Below are positions 34,210-43,658 of a DNA stretch of 64,000 nucleotides, in pieces (the first letter of the stretch is position 1; each line of letters opens with the position of its first letter). Location of the stretch: the NCBI GenBank assembly GCA_900315125.1, contig OMXT01000047.1, positions 1 through 64,000 of the forward strand. Reading direction: 5' to 3'. The DNA comes from an uncultured Eubacteriales bacterium. GTDB lineage: Bacteria > Bacillota > Clostridia > Peptostreptococcales > Anaerovoracaceae. The notes beneath the pieces are model-generated. The model worked only from the letters and a program-made list of their open reading frames with translations. It was not told the origin of the DNA and did no database searches. The translations under genes were made by a program, and so were the position numbers.

Positions 34210-35706
34210 GTGTTGCGGAATTTGAGCACGATAATCATAGCTGTCTGTCTTATTGTTCCATTTTTTCAGGGAGCGGCGGTCTTTGCTGCCGGCAGCTCCG
34301 GGCTGAAGCAGATGGCAGTCGCGTCGACAGAATGCCGGTCAGGTAATCTTCTTATCCACTGGAAGAAAGATGGGAGAGCAGCTGGATATTATATATACAG
34401 GAGAAACGGGACGGCAGACGATGGCGGAAGCTGGAGCAGTAGTCCGATTGCTGAGATCAAGGGGAACTCGACTTTGTACTATCAGGATAAGAGGGTTTCT
34501 CCGGGGTCATCCTATGTCTATAAGGTCTATTCATATTCTAAAGGCGCGGGACCTCAGACACCGGACGCTGATGGCGGAACCGATGCGTTATATCTGGCCC
34601 AGACTTCTGCCGGCAGTTGCGTGTTCAGCGGAGGGAAACTGAGTCTGTCCTGGAAGAAAGTGAAAGGGGCAGAGCGATACCAGATTCAGTACGCGGATAA
34701 TGGTTTCTTCTGTAATCCCCGGACGATCAGGAAGAAGGGGACATCGGCGGCGATCGCCGGGCTCAGCAGGGATAAACACTGGTATGTCCGCATACGGGGG
34801 ATAAAAGGCGAAAATGCCGGCATGTGGGCGCTTTCCGAAAATGCCCGTAAGGAAAGGACCGCCAAGTACACTTACGAGTCGAAGGATAATAAGCGGATAG
34901 AACTCCGTTCACTGACCGGTCAGTCCATGTACTATAATGATACCGTTCAGGGATCCACCAGTGACGGCGCATTTAATTATTATGCTCTTTATGACAGAAA
35001 GAGGAATGAATGCCGGATTGCGAAAGTAAAGTCAGACAGCATGGATACAGTGAAGGTTTCTGATATCCTTCCCATCCATCACGGCAATGATCTTACATGG
35101 GATTCTGAAAAGAAGCGGATCGCTGCTGTCCATAGTGAAGAAGGGATTCTTAAGGTAGCATGGATCGATCCAGAGAAGCTTACGGTAATAAAGAATGTGA
35201 CAGTTAAGCTTCCGGGTAAGATTTTCGGTGCCGCCAGCAGCCGTATGGCAGGGATAAGAGGCTTTGCGGGCATAGCTTATGAAAGCCAGAGCGGTCAGTA
35301 TATCCTGAAGATCAAGAAAACAGGCGCTGTGCTCGTCACTGACGGTGAGTTTTCTCCTCTCAGGTACAGCAAACTGACCAAAAACTGCAGTAATCTTGAT
35401 CAGAGCGTATGTACCGGGCAGGGGATGATCCTGCGGGTACAGTCAGGCGGCAACATTATCTGCGGGTATGATCTTTACGGAAATTATATCGCTCGTGTTA
35501 AGGTAAAAGTGCCGGGAGAACTGGAGGGAATCTATTTTAATAAGAATAAGCTGTATGGTTCCGTATATAAATCTTATTATACGACGAAGTATAAGACCGT
35601 AAAGAAGAAAGTAAAGAAAAAGGGCAAGTGGGTATGGAAGAAGACAAGAGTTAAATATAAGGTGCTGCACCGGGATAATTATGTGATTCATATTACGGAT
35701 TATTAA
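34210..35706 (+). CDS. Secreted protein with fibronectin type III-like domains
   Basis: About 498 residues, not assigned to a named family. The signal peptide is at about 1-28 (hydrophobic IIIAVCLIVPFF, likely cleavage after VFA-AG). Two repeats of fibronectin III-like sequence follow (IHWKKDGRAAGYYIYRR...VYKVYSYS, and LSWKKVKGAERYQIQY...WYVRIRG). The larger C-terminal half may be a beta-propeller-like or other extracellular domain. The C-terminal 40 residues are very lysine/tyrosine-rich (KTVKKKVKKKGKWVWKK), suggesting binding to anionic wall polymer. Start GTG 34210 is preferred because it begins the signal peptide; a longer in-frame extension upstream overlaps the promoter. Confidence 0.65.
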   Translation: MLRNLSTIIIAVCLIVPFFQGAAVFAAGSSGLKQMAVASTECRSGNLLIHWKKDGRAAGYYIYRRNGTADDGGSWSSSPIAEIKGNSTLYYQDKRVSPGSSYVYKVYSYSKGAGPQTPDADGGTDALYLAQTSAGSCVFSGGKLSLSWKKVKGAERYQIQYADNGFFCNPRTIRKKGTSAAIAGLSRDKHWYVRIRGIKGENAGMWALSENARKERTAKYTYESKDNKRIELRSLTGQSMYYNDTVQGSTSDGAFNYYALYDRKRNECRIAKVKSDSMDTVKVSDILPIHHGNDLTWDSEKKRIAAVHSEEGILKVAWIDPEKLTVIKNVTVKLPGKIFGAASSRMAGIRGFAGIAYESQSGQYILKIKKTGAVLVTDGEFSPLRYSKLTKNCSNLDQSVCTGQGMILRVQSGGNIICGYDLYGNYIARVKVKVPGELEGIYFNKNKLYGSVYKSYYTTKYKTVKKKVKKKGKWVWKKTRVKYKVLHRDNYVIHITDY

Positions 35707-35744
35707 GATACTGAGGATAACTGATAGATAAGGGGAGCGTGGTC

Positions 35745-36843
35745 ATGTCAAAAAAGAATGGGAAGATAGAGCTATTAAGATTTATTTTCTGCATTATAAT
35801 TATTTTGTTTCATTGCAGCCGTCTGATTGCGGACAAAAATTTAGGGGGGGGTCGGCTCGTTTAAGAGAGGCTATATTGGTGTAGAATATTTTTTCATACT
35901 CTCAGGATTCCTGATGGCTAAGTCTATAGATAAAAAGAATAGACAGGCCGTCAGTGGGAATAACAAGTATGAGACTGCCGGACCTTCCTTTCGCCTATTT
36001 ATGTGGGGAAAAATAAAGAGGCTTCTCCCATACCATATACTTGCATTTATTTTACTTTACTTCGAAGATATTTTTCTTCACGAATATAGCATCCTTCAGT
36101 TGATTAAGAATACGATCGACTGCATTCCCAGTTTTCTACTTATCCAGAAGCTGGGTTTCCAATTTCGTAATCTTAATTCTGTGGAGTGGTACATCTCTGC
36201 CATGCTGATCTCTATGGCGATTATATTCGTTATCAGTTATATACATTTTGATTATTACTCCAAATGTATAGCACCTGTAATATCAATGGTTCTCATAGGA
36301 TGGTTAATTCATGACTTTGGAACCGTAAGCGGAGCTTCTCAATGGGATATTTTCGGCTATCGTTGTGTATGGAGAGCCTTTGCGGAACTCAATGCTGGGT
36401 TATTTGCGTACCAAACAGCGGAGTTTATGAAGCGCTGTGAATGGAAAACTGGTGAGCGCTGTGTATTATCCTTAATTGAACTTTTATCCGTAGCCATGGT
36501 AATAATATATGGTGTTTATGACCTCCCCGGGAAATATGATGTCTTCGCCATTATGGGAGTTTTTCTTATAGTAACCATTGCATTTTCGGATGTAACGCCT
36601 GGTAATAATGTATTAAGCAATCGCATTACTTCATACATGGGAAAACTCAGTCTCCCTATGTATTTGAATCAGCTTTTTGCAATATATATCATTAGGAAAT
36701 TGATGAATGGATATAGTTATTCTGCTCAATTTTCCTCGGTACTTGTATTAACGTTTATAGTCTCGGTACTGACACTGTTAATAGGGGATCTTATGATGCG
36801 TGCGATTGATAATTCATCAATTGATAAGAAACTGTCAAATTGA
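35745..36843 (+). pseudogene. Membrane acyltransferase (Acyl_transf_3), frameshifted at a G8 tract; possibly phase-variable
   Basis: An ATG at 35745 with AGGGGAG upstream opens KIELLRFIFCIIIILFHCSR, the typical start of acyltransferase-3 proteins. The frame stops at 35862-35864, just after a run of eight G at 35844-35851. Removing one G joins it to the downstream frame (GYIGVEYFFILSGFLMAKS... through to 36843), giving one intact protein of about 365 residues with multiple membrane segments. As read, the gene is off. Alternatives are a true pseudogene or a sequencing error in the homopolymer. Its likely role when on is O-acylation of a surface glycan. Composition is AT-rich relative to housekeeping genes. 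Confidence 0.75.
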
Positions 36844-36880
36844 GTTACTGACAATATTGCAGCACGTGCGGCTGGACAAT

Positions 36881-36932
36881 AAAAGCATGTAGAGCATAAT
36901 TTCCATTGGAAAGTTTTGCTTTACATGCTTTT
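36881..36932. terminator. Bidirectional terminator
   Basis: Perfect 11-bp outer stem AAAAGCATGTA / TACATGCTTTT plus AGCA/TGCT pairing, between the acyltransferase and the convergent tarJ. The A- and T-rich ends allow function on both strands. Confidence 0.75.
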
Positions 36933-37002
36933 AACCTTCGATATTAAAGGAACGACGGCGAACCATTAACCCAGAGCTTATTCGCATACCGGGATTGTAT
37001 CG

Positions 37003-38028
37003 TTATACGTTCCAGTGAAGAATGGTCTTTCCCTTAGCTTTATGCATGTCTGCCTCAAACGCCCGATCCATATCCTCAATAGATTTTACATCTACGACTT
37101 CTCCTACAAGGAGCTCCAGATAGTTGACGACCTTCGGGTGAGAAACATAGAAGTCCACCAGGTTCTGGAAATCCGCCGCACTGCTGCGGCTGCTGCCGAA
37201 TATGGTCAGACCCTTCTCGAGAACCATCCGGGTATTGATGGGAACAGGGTATTCGGCAACGCCCATAATGCCAATGGTTCCTTCTGGATTGATATAATCG
37301 ATGATTTGGTTGATGGCATCGCCGCTGGCCTGGTTGCCTACGCATTCAAAGGCGTGGTCAAACTTCATGTCTGCGGGGATATCATCGATGCTGTATGTCC
37401 CGTCCGCAAATGTAAAGTCTGCCATTTTATCCTCGTACACACCAAAGACATATACTTCTGTCTCCGGCAGTCTCTGCTTGAGAAGCAGAGAGGTCACAAA
37501 GGCAAGATTGCCGTCGCCCCAGATGCCGATCCGTTCCCTGCGATTATGGGACTTCTGCAGGAAACGGTCTATCGTATGATAGGCTACGGATGAAAACTCC
37601 GTGAAAGCCGCTACATCCTTGTTGATATTCTCAGGCAGGCGGACGATGCGATCCCGCCGCATGGCCACGCTGTCCTGCATGAGACCGTCGAATCCGCTGG
37701 AGCGGAAACGGCTGGAACGAAGGTAATTCTCTGCTATGATATCGTCTTTTTCATAGGGCGTGTTCGGCACCATGACCACCAAGTCTCCGCGCTTATATTC
37801 CCCGGTAGAATCGTAGACAACGTTGCCGATCCCTTCATGGATCAACGCCATGGGAAGCTTCTTCTTAAGCACTTCCTTGCTGCGCTTGCCCTGGTAATAG
37901 CGCTGGTCTGCATTGCAGATGGAAAGATGGGTCGGGTGAACGATCACGATATCGTCGGAAGGCTGAATATCGGTCAGTTCCTCCTGAATCGTCCGCGGCG
38001 CCACAAGGCGGTAGACTGTATTAAGCAT
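37003..38028 (-). CDS. tarJ: Ribulose-5-phosphate reductase / ribitol-5-phosphate dehydrogenase TarJ
   Basis: Makes ribitol-5-phosphate from ribulose-5-phosphate with NADPH, for ribitol-type wall polymer. 341 residues, medium-chain dehydrogenase fold. Cys38 lies in SICNAD, a catalytic-zinc-type HEG occurs in ALIHEGIG, the nucleotide site is IGIWGDGNLAFV, and MGVAEYPVPI follows. It overlaps tarI by 8 bases; the tarI-tarJ pair is diagnostic of CDP-ribitol synthesis. It is the last gene of a four-gene minus-strand operon. Confidence 0.85.
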   Translation of the reverse strand: MLNTVYRLVAPRTIQEELTDIQPSDDIVIVHPTHLSICNADQRYYQGKRSKEVLKKKLPMALIHEGIGNVVYDSTGEYKRGDLVVMVPNTPYEKDDIIAENYLRSSRFRSSGFDGLMQDSVAMRRDRIVRLPENINKDVAAFTEFSSVAYHTIDRFLQKSHNRRERIGIWGDGNLAFVTSLLLKQRLPETEVYVFGVYEDKMADFTFADGTYSIDDIPADMKFDHAFECVGNQASGDAINQIIDYINPEGTIGIMGVAEYPVPINTRMVLEKGLTIFGSSRSSAADFQNLVDFYVSHPKVVNYLELLVGEVVDVKSIEDMDRAFEADMHKAKGKTILHWNV

Positions 38029-38734
38029 TTTTACCGCCTTTCAGCATGATCTCTGCTCTCGTCAGGTCATATTTATAGGTGACTTTTATATTGAACTCTT
38101 CACCCTTGATCATAGCGACCGGCTCGCCCTTCATGACGAAAACCTTGGCAGCATCTGTGAGAATGGACTTCTCGTCAGCTGTCAGACTGTCGTACAGCTT
38201 CAGGAATTTAGCGGCAGGGAAGCTCTGGGGCGTCTGACCATGGTAGTATTCCGCCCGATTGGGAATCGAGGTGATAAATTCACCGCCCTGGCTCTGAACA
38301 ATGGTATCTGTAGCCGGTATGACTGTATCGCATGCCATGCCAGCTTCTGCAGCTTTTACATTTTCATCAATGATCCGCTGGGTAACAAAGGGACGAACGG
38401 CGTCGTGGGTCACCACTGCGGTGTCATCATCGATGCCATAGTTGTCTCTGATATAATTCAAAGCATTAACGATACTGCCGTTGCGGTCACTGCCGCCTTT
38501 TATGACGGCGATCCGGCTGGTTTCCTTAAGATCCCTTGCCAGAAGGTCCTCCGTATAAGATACCCATTCTTCCGGGCATGGTACGATGACCTTCTCGAAG
38601 CAGTCATTAATATAAAATTTCTCTATTGTATGTACGATGATTGGCTTTCCGCCGATCAGCAGGAACTGCTTGGGCTTATCTACATTGCCCATTCTTTTGC
38701 CTATGCCGCCGGCGAGAACTACTGCAAATAACAT
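38021..38734 (-). CDS. tarI: Ribitol-5-phosphate cytidylyltransferase TarI
   Basis: Transfers CMP from CTP to ribitol-5-phosphate. 237 residues of the IspD/TarI nucleotidyltransferase family: VVLAGGIGKRMGNVDKPKQF at the N terminus, VTHDAVRPFVTQRI, and EYYHGQTPQSF. Partnership with tarJ separates it from IspD proper. Ribosome binding site AAGGAGG lies upstream. Confidence 0.87.
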   Translation of the reverse strand: MLFAVVLAGGIGKRMGNVDKPKQFLLIGGKPIIVHTIEKFYINDCFEKVIVPCPEEWVSYTEDLLARDLKETSRIAVIKGGSDRNGSIVNALNYIRDNYGIDDDTAVVTHDAVRPFVTQRIIDENVKAAEAGMACDTVIPATDTIVQSQGGEFITSIPNRAEYYHGQTPQSFPAAKFLKLYDSLTADEKSILTDAAKVFVMKGEPVAMIKGEEFNIKVTYKYDLTRAEIMLKGGKNA

Positions 38735-38808
38735 AATAGTATAGCCTCCTTAGTTAACTGAAATGATTAACGTCCCGTTTTCAAGTATATCAACAGGGTT
38801 ATTAAAAG

Positions 38809-39948
38809 TCAATGAAACACTCGTTCGATGATCCGGTCAGAAGCATTGCCGTCATTGGCACTGACAAAACGCCGGATAAACGCAGCGCGCTTGTTCTCAT
38901 CAATGGATTCCCTGCGGATCTGGTCGATGATTTCCGGGGTACTAGTGGCAACAGAGCCGTAAACATAATCCTGAAAATCGAAATAGAGACCTCGCCCGTC
39001 CTCATATTCTTTCTGATCATATGGATACAGGATCAGGGGTTTGTCAAGAAGCGCATAGTCAAAGATCATGGAAGAATAATCCGTAATCAGGATGTCGCAA
39101 GCAGCAAGCAGGCCGTCAATATCTCTGTATTCTGAGAAATCCCAGGCAAAGCCATGATAATGTGAAAGATCATAAGCCTGAATTTTATTTAATGCGATGT
39201 TGTTGTACAACGCAGGATGCCACTTGAAGATAATAACATAATCATCGTGCAGCGCCTGAAAAGCAGATTCAAGATCAAATTTAGAAAAGTCATAACTGGC
39301 GTCTTCCACCTTATCGCCGCGATAAGTTGGTGCATACAGGATAACTTTGCGCCCGGAGATCTCAGGACACATCTTTGAAAGACGGATCTTGCAGTCCCTC
39401 AAATAATCTTCATCAAAAAAACGGTCAGTCCTTGGAACACCGGTTGCGGCTACACGATCTAAAGGGAGGGAAAAAGCTTCTGCGAAGCAGGGGCGAACCT
39501 GTTCGCTGCTGACGATCGCAAGGGTATACTTGCGATAACCGGGGTTTACATGGCGGATGTCGCCATCATTTCCCGCCCTGCTGTAGCCGAATTTCTTATA
39601 TGCACCGGATCCGTGCCACAACTGGACCAGCTGCTGTCCGTTTCGCACGCGGATAAAGGATGTGCTTGACGTAAAATCATCAAGGAAGATGCAGCCGGAC
39701 GTTGCTATATAATAACATTCTTTAAGCCACTGGGTAAAGGAACGCCGCAGTCTCCGATCTGCTTTAAGAGACGTGACTTTGTTATATTCCCTGCCGAGCT
39801 TCTCATATACGGGGGAAAAATTATCACCCAGTTCGCTGCGGACATCGGATAGGAATAATACCTGGTTCCTTCGAAGCGGCAGCAGGGAAAACAGCCTGTT
39901 CAGCAGGATAGAACTGCAATAATAAACGGCTTTTGAAAAAAAACTCAT
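38809..39948 (-). CDS. CDP-glycerol/CDP-ribitol phosphotransferase family protein (1)
   Basis: 379 residues of the Glyphos_transf (PF04464) family that adds or polymerises glycerol- or ribitol-phosphate in teichoic acid. Signature segments: QLWHGSGAYKKFGYSR, VAATGVPRTDRFF, LYAPTYRGDK, FKWHPALYN, and ILITDYSSMIFDYALL. Located immediately upstream of tarI-tarJ, so a CDP-ribitol-using TarL/TarK-type role is plausible. N-terminal about 25 residues are hydrophobic and basic, suggesting membrane association. Confidence 0.82.
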   Translation of the reverse strand: MSFFSKAVYYCSSILLNRLFSLLPLRRNQVLFLSDVRSELGDNFSPVYEKLGREYNKVTSLKADRRLRRSFTQWLKECYYIATSGCIFLDDFTSSTSFIRVRNGQQLVQLWHGSGAYKKFGYSRAGNDGDIRHVNPGYRKYTLAIVSSEQVRPCFAEAFSLPLDRVAATGVPRTDRFFDEDYLRDCKIRLSKMCPEISGRKVILYAPTYRGDKVEDASYDFSKFDLESAFQALHDDYVIIFKWHPALYNNIALNKIQAYDLSHYHGFAWDFSEYRDIDGLLAACDILITDYSSMIFDYALLDKPLILYPYDQKEYEDGRGLYFDFQDYVYGSVATSTPEIIDQIRRESIDENKRAAFIRRFVSANDGNASDRIIERVFH

Positions 39949-40001
39949 AAGGGAAACCTCTCATAGCATCAGATGATACCAATAAATATAGTGATGACTT
40001 T

Positions 40002-41123
40002 CTATTTTGTAAAGCAGTTAACAAGATACTGAGCAATCGTTCCAGTACAGTCCTCGTTAATATCCGTATACTTTTCTGCAAAGCGCTGCATGTCATCTAT
40101 CTTGGTCCGGTTTCCTTTTATAGCTTCCATTATTTCTGTCGGATTGCCGGAGCGGAATCCGTGACTTTCTACGGTAACATCATCGAAGAAACCTCTTGCC
40201 CTTTGATAGTTTTCTTCGTCAGGGATGAACAGATAGACCGGACAGGATGCCAACGCTGCTTCCAGTATAAAAGCTGAGTAGTCAGAAATAACATAATCCG
40301 CCACGGAAAGCATTTCCAGACTGCTGAACGCATGATCCACGATTGCGTATTTCGATGGAATCACTTCAGTCATCAATGGGTGAGGTTTAATGATGAGGTT
40401 ATAATGTTCGTAATCCATGCATTCAATCAGAGAAAGGATCGGGGTGATGTTATCCCCTGCTTTGCGGAACGTGGGCGTGTACAGGATGTTTTTCTTGTTT
40501 CTCAGTTCCGGGTATTTCTGAAAGATTCTATGGGCTGTGGGGACTGTATATTTCTTTTTTCTGACAAAGTCTGTTCTGGGCAGGGGCATCACCTGTAAAA
40601 GCGAAGGGCTGCAGCCGAAAGCAGTGCTCATACTTTTCCTGCAGTGCTCGCCGCTGATCAGAACAGCATCATAACCCGCATGCATATTCATGGCTTCTGC
40701 AATTTTCTGTGAGTATCCTTCGTCCATGCCTATCACCGCGTAACCAAATTTCTTAAAGCAGCCCATGGCATGCCACATTTGAATGATCTTAAGATTTTTT
40801 TTATGATGGAGTATGCTGGCGGCAATGCAGTACCCGTCTAAAACGACAACCTGTGAAGAGGCAAATCCTTTCATCATCGGTCCGCACATATAAAGTATGT
40901 AAGCTATTTTTCCGCGGATACCGCTGCCGATCATTCGGCAAAGGACCTTGACTTCGACATCAGGATAACGTCGTCCTAATTCCTCACGGAGCAGAATGAT
41001 ATCTATGGATGGCTCATTACTCTGGCGGCTGACGAAGGTGATCCTGCGGCGGGCAGGGCGAAGTTTGTGAAACGCATAGATGATGTTCAATATTAATTTA
41101 CCCAGGGTGATTATCGCTTTCAT
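40002..41123 (-). CDS. CDP-glycerol/CDP-ribitol phosphotransferase family protein (2)
   Basis: 373 residues, same family as the gene at 38809-39948. Motifs: MWHAMGCFKKFGYAVIGMDE, MPLPRTDFVR, LYTPTFRKAGD, LIIKPHPLM, and VISDYSAFILEAAL. Shorter than polymerases such as TagF, so a primase-like (TagB) or second transferase role is possible. It is the first gene of the minus-strand operon with its own promoter. Confidence 0.8.
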   Translation of the reverse strand: MKAIITLGKLILNIIYAFHKLRPARRRITFVSRQSNEPSIDIILLREELGRRYPDVEVKVLCRMIGSGIRGKIAYILYMCGPMMKGFASSQVVVLDGYCIAASILHHKKNLKIIQMWHAMGCFKKFGYAVIGMDEGYSQKIAEAMNMHAGYDAVLISGEHCRKSMSTAFGCSPSLLQVMPLPRTDFVRKKKYTVPTAHRIFQKYPELRNKKNILYTPTFRKAGDNITPILSLIECMDYEHYNLIIKPHPLMTEVIPSKYAIVDHAFSSLEMLSVADYVISDYSAFILEAALASCPVYLFIPDEENYQRARGFFDDVTVESHGFRSGNPTEIMEAIKGNRTKIDDMQRFAEKYTDINEDCTGTIAQYLVNCFTK

Positions 41124-41180
41124 GTGGGAATCCAGTTCTGTTGTTATAAAATTGATATATAGAATGTTGCTAATTTAATG

Positions 41181-41209
41181 ATTATAGCATATTTCAATTC
41201 TGGCAACAA
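41181..41209 (-). promoter_or_regulatory. Promoter of the minus-strand tar operon
   Basis: Minus strand TTGTTG (41209-41204), 17-base spacer, TATAAT (41186-41181), with TG one base ahead of the -10 (extended -10). Confidence 0.55.
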
Positions 41210-41253
41210 CTGTCCCCGGGTTCAGCGTTGTTTTCACGGAGGATACGATTGCA

Positions 41254-41282
41254 TTGAAATTGAGTTAAATTTATGGTAAAAT
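41254..41282 (+). promoter_or_regulatory. Promoter of the plus-strand phosphotransferase gene
   Basis: TTGAAA at 41254-41259 and TAAAAT at 41277-41282 with a 17-base spacer. It is divergent from the minus-strand tar promoter, 45 bases away. Confidence 0.5.
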
Positions 41283-41354
41283 TTCAATATTTGATTCACA
41301 TTATTTTTGTTAAATGTGCGGGTTGTCATTGATAATTACGGGAGGATAGTCTGG

Positions 41355-42746
41355 ATGAATGTTCGTGCGATCATGCATAACATGAAAAAAAGAGGGTTCA
41401 TAGGGACAGCGCAGGTATACATAAAACGGAGAAAAGCAAGGTCATGTTATGAACGACTGAGCAATTTATATATAAAGAGGGACTATGCCAGCGAGGGCAC
41501 GGATACGGAACGTTACCGTCGAGCCATGGAGCAGGCAGCGGAATATGAAAAAGCCCTGCGGAAGCTGGATCCAAAAATGTTTAAGCGGTATAAAGAACAG
41601 ATGATAGAGTATTATCTGCTGAATCTGTACCCGAAGGTGTATGACAGCCTTAAGTCTGTCCCTGTGAAGGACAAAGTAGTCTTTATGGAAAAGGTTGGGA
41701 TTTACGCGCCCCCGAATGTACATCTTTCTGCTGTTCTTAAAAAGCAGAAAAGATATGAAGTTGTCATGATGGGCATGGGGAAGGGCAGAGTATCGCAATT
41801 GGAAATCTATGAGAATGGGCTGAAACTCATCCGAGAGATCTCCGATGCGAAGGCTGTGTTTATCTCTTCTGCCAACAGCCTGTTCAGCGGCTTTGATTTC
41901 CGTCCTGAGACGAAGTTGATTCAGCTGTGGCATGGACTGGGGATTATTAAAAAGGTCGGATACAGTACGCTCGAAAGCAAGGGATTCGGAATGAGCCGGG
42001 AAATGCGTGAGAAGTACGATCAATATCGCAATTACACCTACGTTACATTGCCTTCCATGGAGCAGGCATGGATTTTTGAAGAATCTATGCATATTCCTGT
42101 GGAATCCGGAAAGCTCGTCCCAGTGGGAGTTGCCAGAACAGATATATTTTATCAGAAAAAGACCATCGAAAAATGTCGAATGAAACTGATGGAGGCATAC
42201 CCGCAGATCGGTGACAGGAAAATTCTCCTGTATGCACCGACATATCGGGGGAAGCTTGATACAGCCATTGCCCCGGAGGAACTGGACATTGATATGTTCG
42301 GCGAAGCATTGGCAGATGACTATGTGCTGATGATCAAGCATCATGGGTCCACAGTGAACGAAATTCATATTCCGGATAAATGGAGGGACAGTTTTGCCTT
42401 CGATATCAAGAAGAGTAAAGTTCTGAGCATAGACAAGCTGCTTGCGGTATCTGATATTTGTATCACGGACTATTCTTCCATCGCCTTTGAATTTTCGATT
42501 CTGGAGAGACCTCTGGTATTTTTCGCTTATGATCTGGATGAGTACATTGACAGCAGGGGCATGTATTATAAGTATGAAGATATCACACCAGGACCCATAT
42601 GCCGGACCAACGAAGAAGTTGTGGATTATATTAAGCACATTGATGAACGATATGATCCCCAGGTTGTAAAAAATTTTAAAGAAAAATTCGTTGGAGCCTG
42701 CGACGGCCACAGTACAGAGAGAACCATTGCATTGATTGAACAATAG
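41355..42746 (+). CDS. CDP-glycerol/CDP-ribitol phosphotransferase family protein (3)
   Basis: About 463 residues. N-terminal helical domain (about 1-110) with basic residues, then the catalytic domain: LIQLWHGLGIIKKVGYSTL, VGVARTDIFY, LYAPTYRGKLD, MIKHHGST, ICITDYSSIAFEFSI, and DEYIDSRGMYYKYEDI. Start ATG 41355 with GGAGG 9 bases upstream. The protein is closely similar along its whole length to the one encoded at 53933-55348, a clear duplicate. It precedes the tagGH exporter genes, so it is likely part of polymer assembly in the cytoplasm. Confidence 0.83.
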   Translation: MNVRAIMHNMKKRGFIGTAQVYIKRRKARSCYERLSNLYIKRDYASEGTDTERYRRAMEQAAEYEKALRKLDPKMFKRYKEQMIEYYLLNLYPKVYDSLKSVPVKDKVVFMEKVGIYAPPNVHLSAVLKKQKRYEVVMMGMGKGRVSQLEIYENGLKLIREISDAKAVFISSANSLFSGFDFRPETKLIQLWHGLGIIKKVGYSTLESKGFGMSREMREKYDQYRNYTYVTLPSMEQAWIFEESMHIPVESGKLVPVGVARTDIFYQKKTIEKCRMKLMEAYPQIGDRKILLYAPTYRGKLDTAIAPEELDIDMFGEALADDYVLMIKHHGSTVNEIHIPDKWRDSFAFDIKKSKVLSIDKLLAVSDICITDYSSIAFEFSILERPLVFFAYDLDEYIDSRGMYYKYEDITPGPICRTNEEVVDYIKHIDERYDPQVVKNFKEKFVGACDGHSTERTIALIEQ

Positions 42747-42762
42747 CAATTACTGCCGGATA

Positions 42763-42791
42763 TTGATAAATGCCTATGTATAGGGTATAAT
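42763..42791 (+). promoter_or_regulatory. Promoter of tagGH
   Basis: TTGATA at 42763-42768 and TATAAT at 42786-42791, 17-base spacer, about 52 bases before the tagG start. Confidence 0.65.
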
Positions 42792-42842
42792 GGGCAGAAG
42801 ACCTGTTAACGGAGAGAGGGATCCGTTCCCTGGAGAAATAGA

Positions 42843-43649
42843 TTGAATACACTGAAAGAAATATTATCCGATCATATCAAGTATCGGGGACAGATCCTGA
42901 GACTTGCGAAGAGTGATATCATCAAGACCTATCGGGGCGCGGCGCTGGGGTGGGCATGGGCGATCATCAAGCCCGCTGTCACTATTTTTGTATTCTGGTT
43001 TGCGTTCTCTGTAGGAGTCCGGAAGGGTGCGCCGGTGGACGGGTATCCCTTCCTTCTGTGGCTGATCGCGGGATATATTCCCTGGTTTTACATGCGAGAC
43101 TGCCTCAGCGTAGGATCTTCTTCCATCCGAAAATATAAGTATCTGGTAAAACGGATCAAATATCCAGTAGATACGATCCCTACATTTATGAGTTTGTCTC
43201 ATCTGATCGTCAATCTGGGACTGCAGCTTATTATGATCATCATGTACATCGCCATGGGCTTTCCGCCTACGATCTATTATCTGCAGCTGCCGATACTGAT
43301 TTTCGCCATGTTCCTGTTTTTTACCGCCTGGAACTTGTTTGCCAGCATGCTCTCGGCAATAAGCAATGACTTCCTTAATTTCGTCAAGGCGATGACACCG
43401 GCGCTGTTTTGGCTGTCCGGTATTATATACAATGCAAATAAGATCGATATCGTATGGATTCGTAAAATTCTTTTGTTTAATCCTGTAACGCTGATTGCAG
43501 ATGGTTACAGGAATACATTAGTTTATCAGCAATGGATCTGGGATGTGCCCAACGAGATGAGAAATTTTATCATCGTAACAGTAATCATGATTCTTCTGGC
43601 GATCTGGGCATATCATAAGCTGAAAAAAGAGATCCCTGATGTTCTTTAG
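42843..43649 (+). CDS. tagG: Teichoic acid ABC exporter permease TagG/TarG
   Basis: Membrane subunit of the exporter that moves lipid-linked wall polymer outward. 268 residues, ABC-2 type with about six hydrophobic segments; characteristic N-terminal LAKSDIIKTYRGAALGWAWAI-like start and LLFNPVTLIADGYRN. TTG start with GGAG upstream. Its ATPase partner tagH starts 9 bases later. Confidence 0.9.
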   Translation: MNTLKEILSDHIKYRGQILRLAKSDIIKTYRGAALGWAWAIIKPAVTIFVFWFAFSVGVRKGAPVDGYPFLLWLIAGYIPWFYMRDCLSVGSSSIRKYKYLVKRIKYPVDTIPTFMSLSHLIVNLGLQLIMIIMYIAMGFPPTIYYLQLPILIFAMFLFFTAWNLFASMLSAISNDFLNFVKAMTPALFWLSGIIYNANKIDIVWIRKILLFNPVTLIADGYRNTLVYQQWIWDVPNEMRNFIIVTVIMILLAIWAYHKLKKEIPDVL

Positions 43650-43658
43650 GGGGAAGGA

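Noticed and set aside
41466..42749. 427-codon minus-strand frame opposite a phosphotransferase gene
   Set aside because: Antisense to a gene with clear PF04464 motifs and a duplicate elsewhere in the window.
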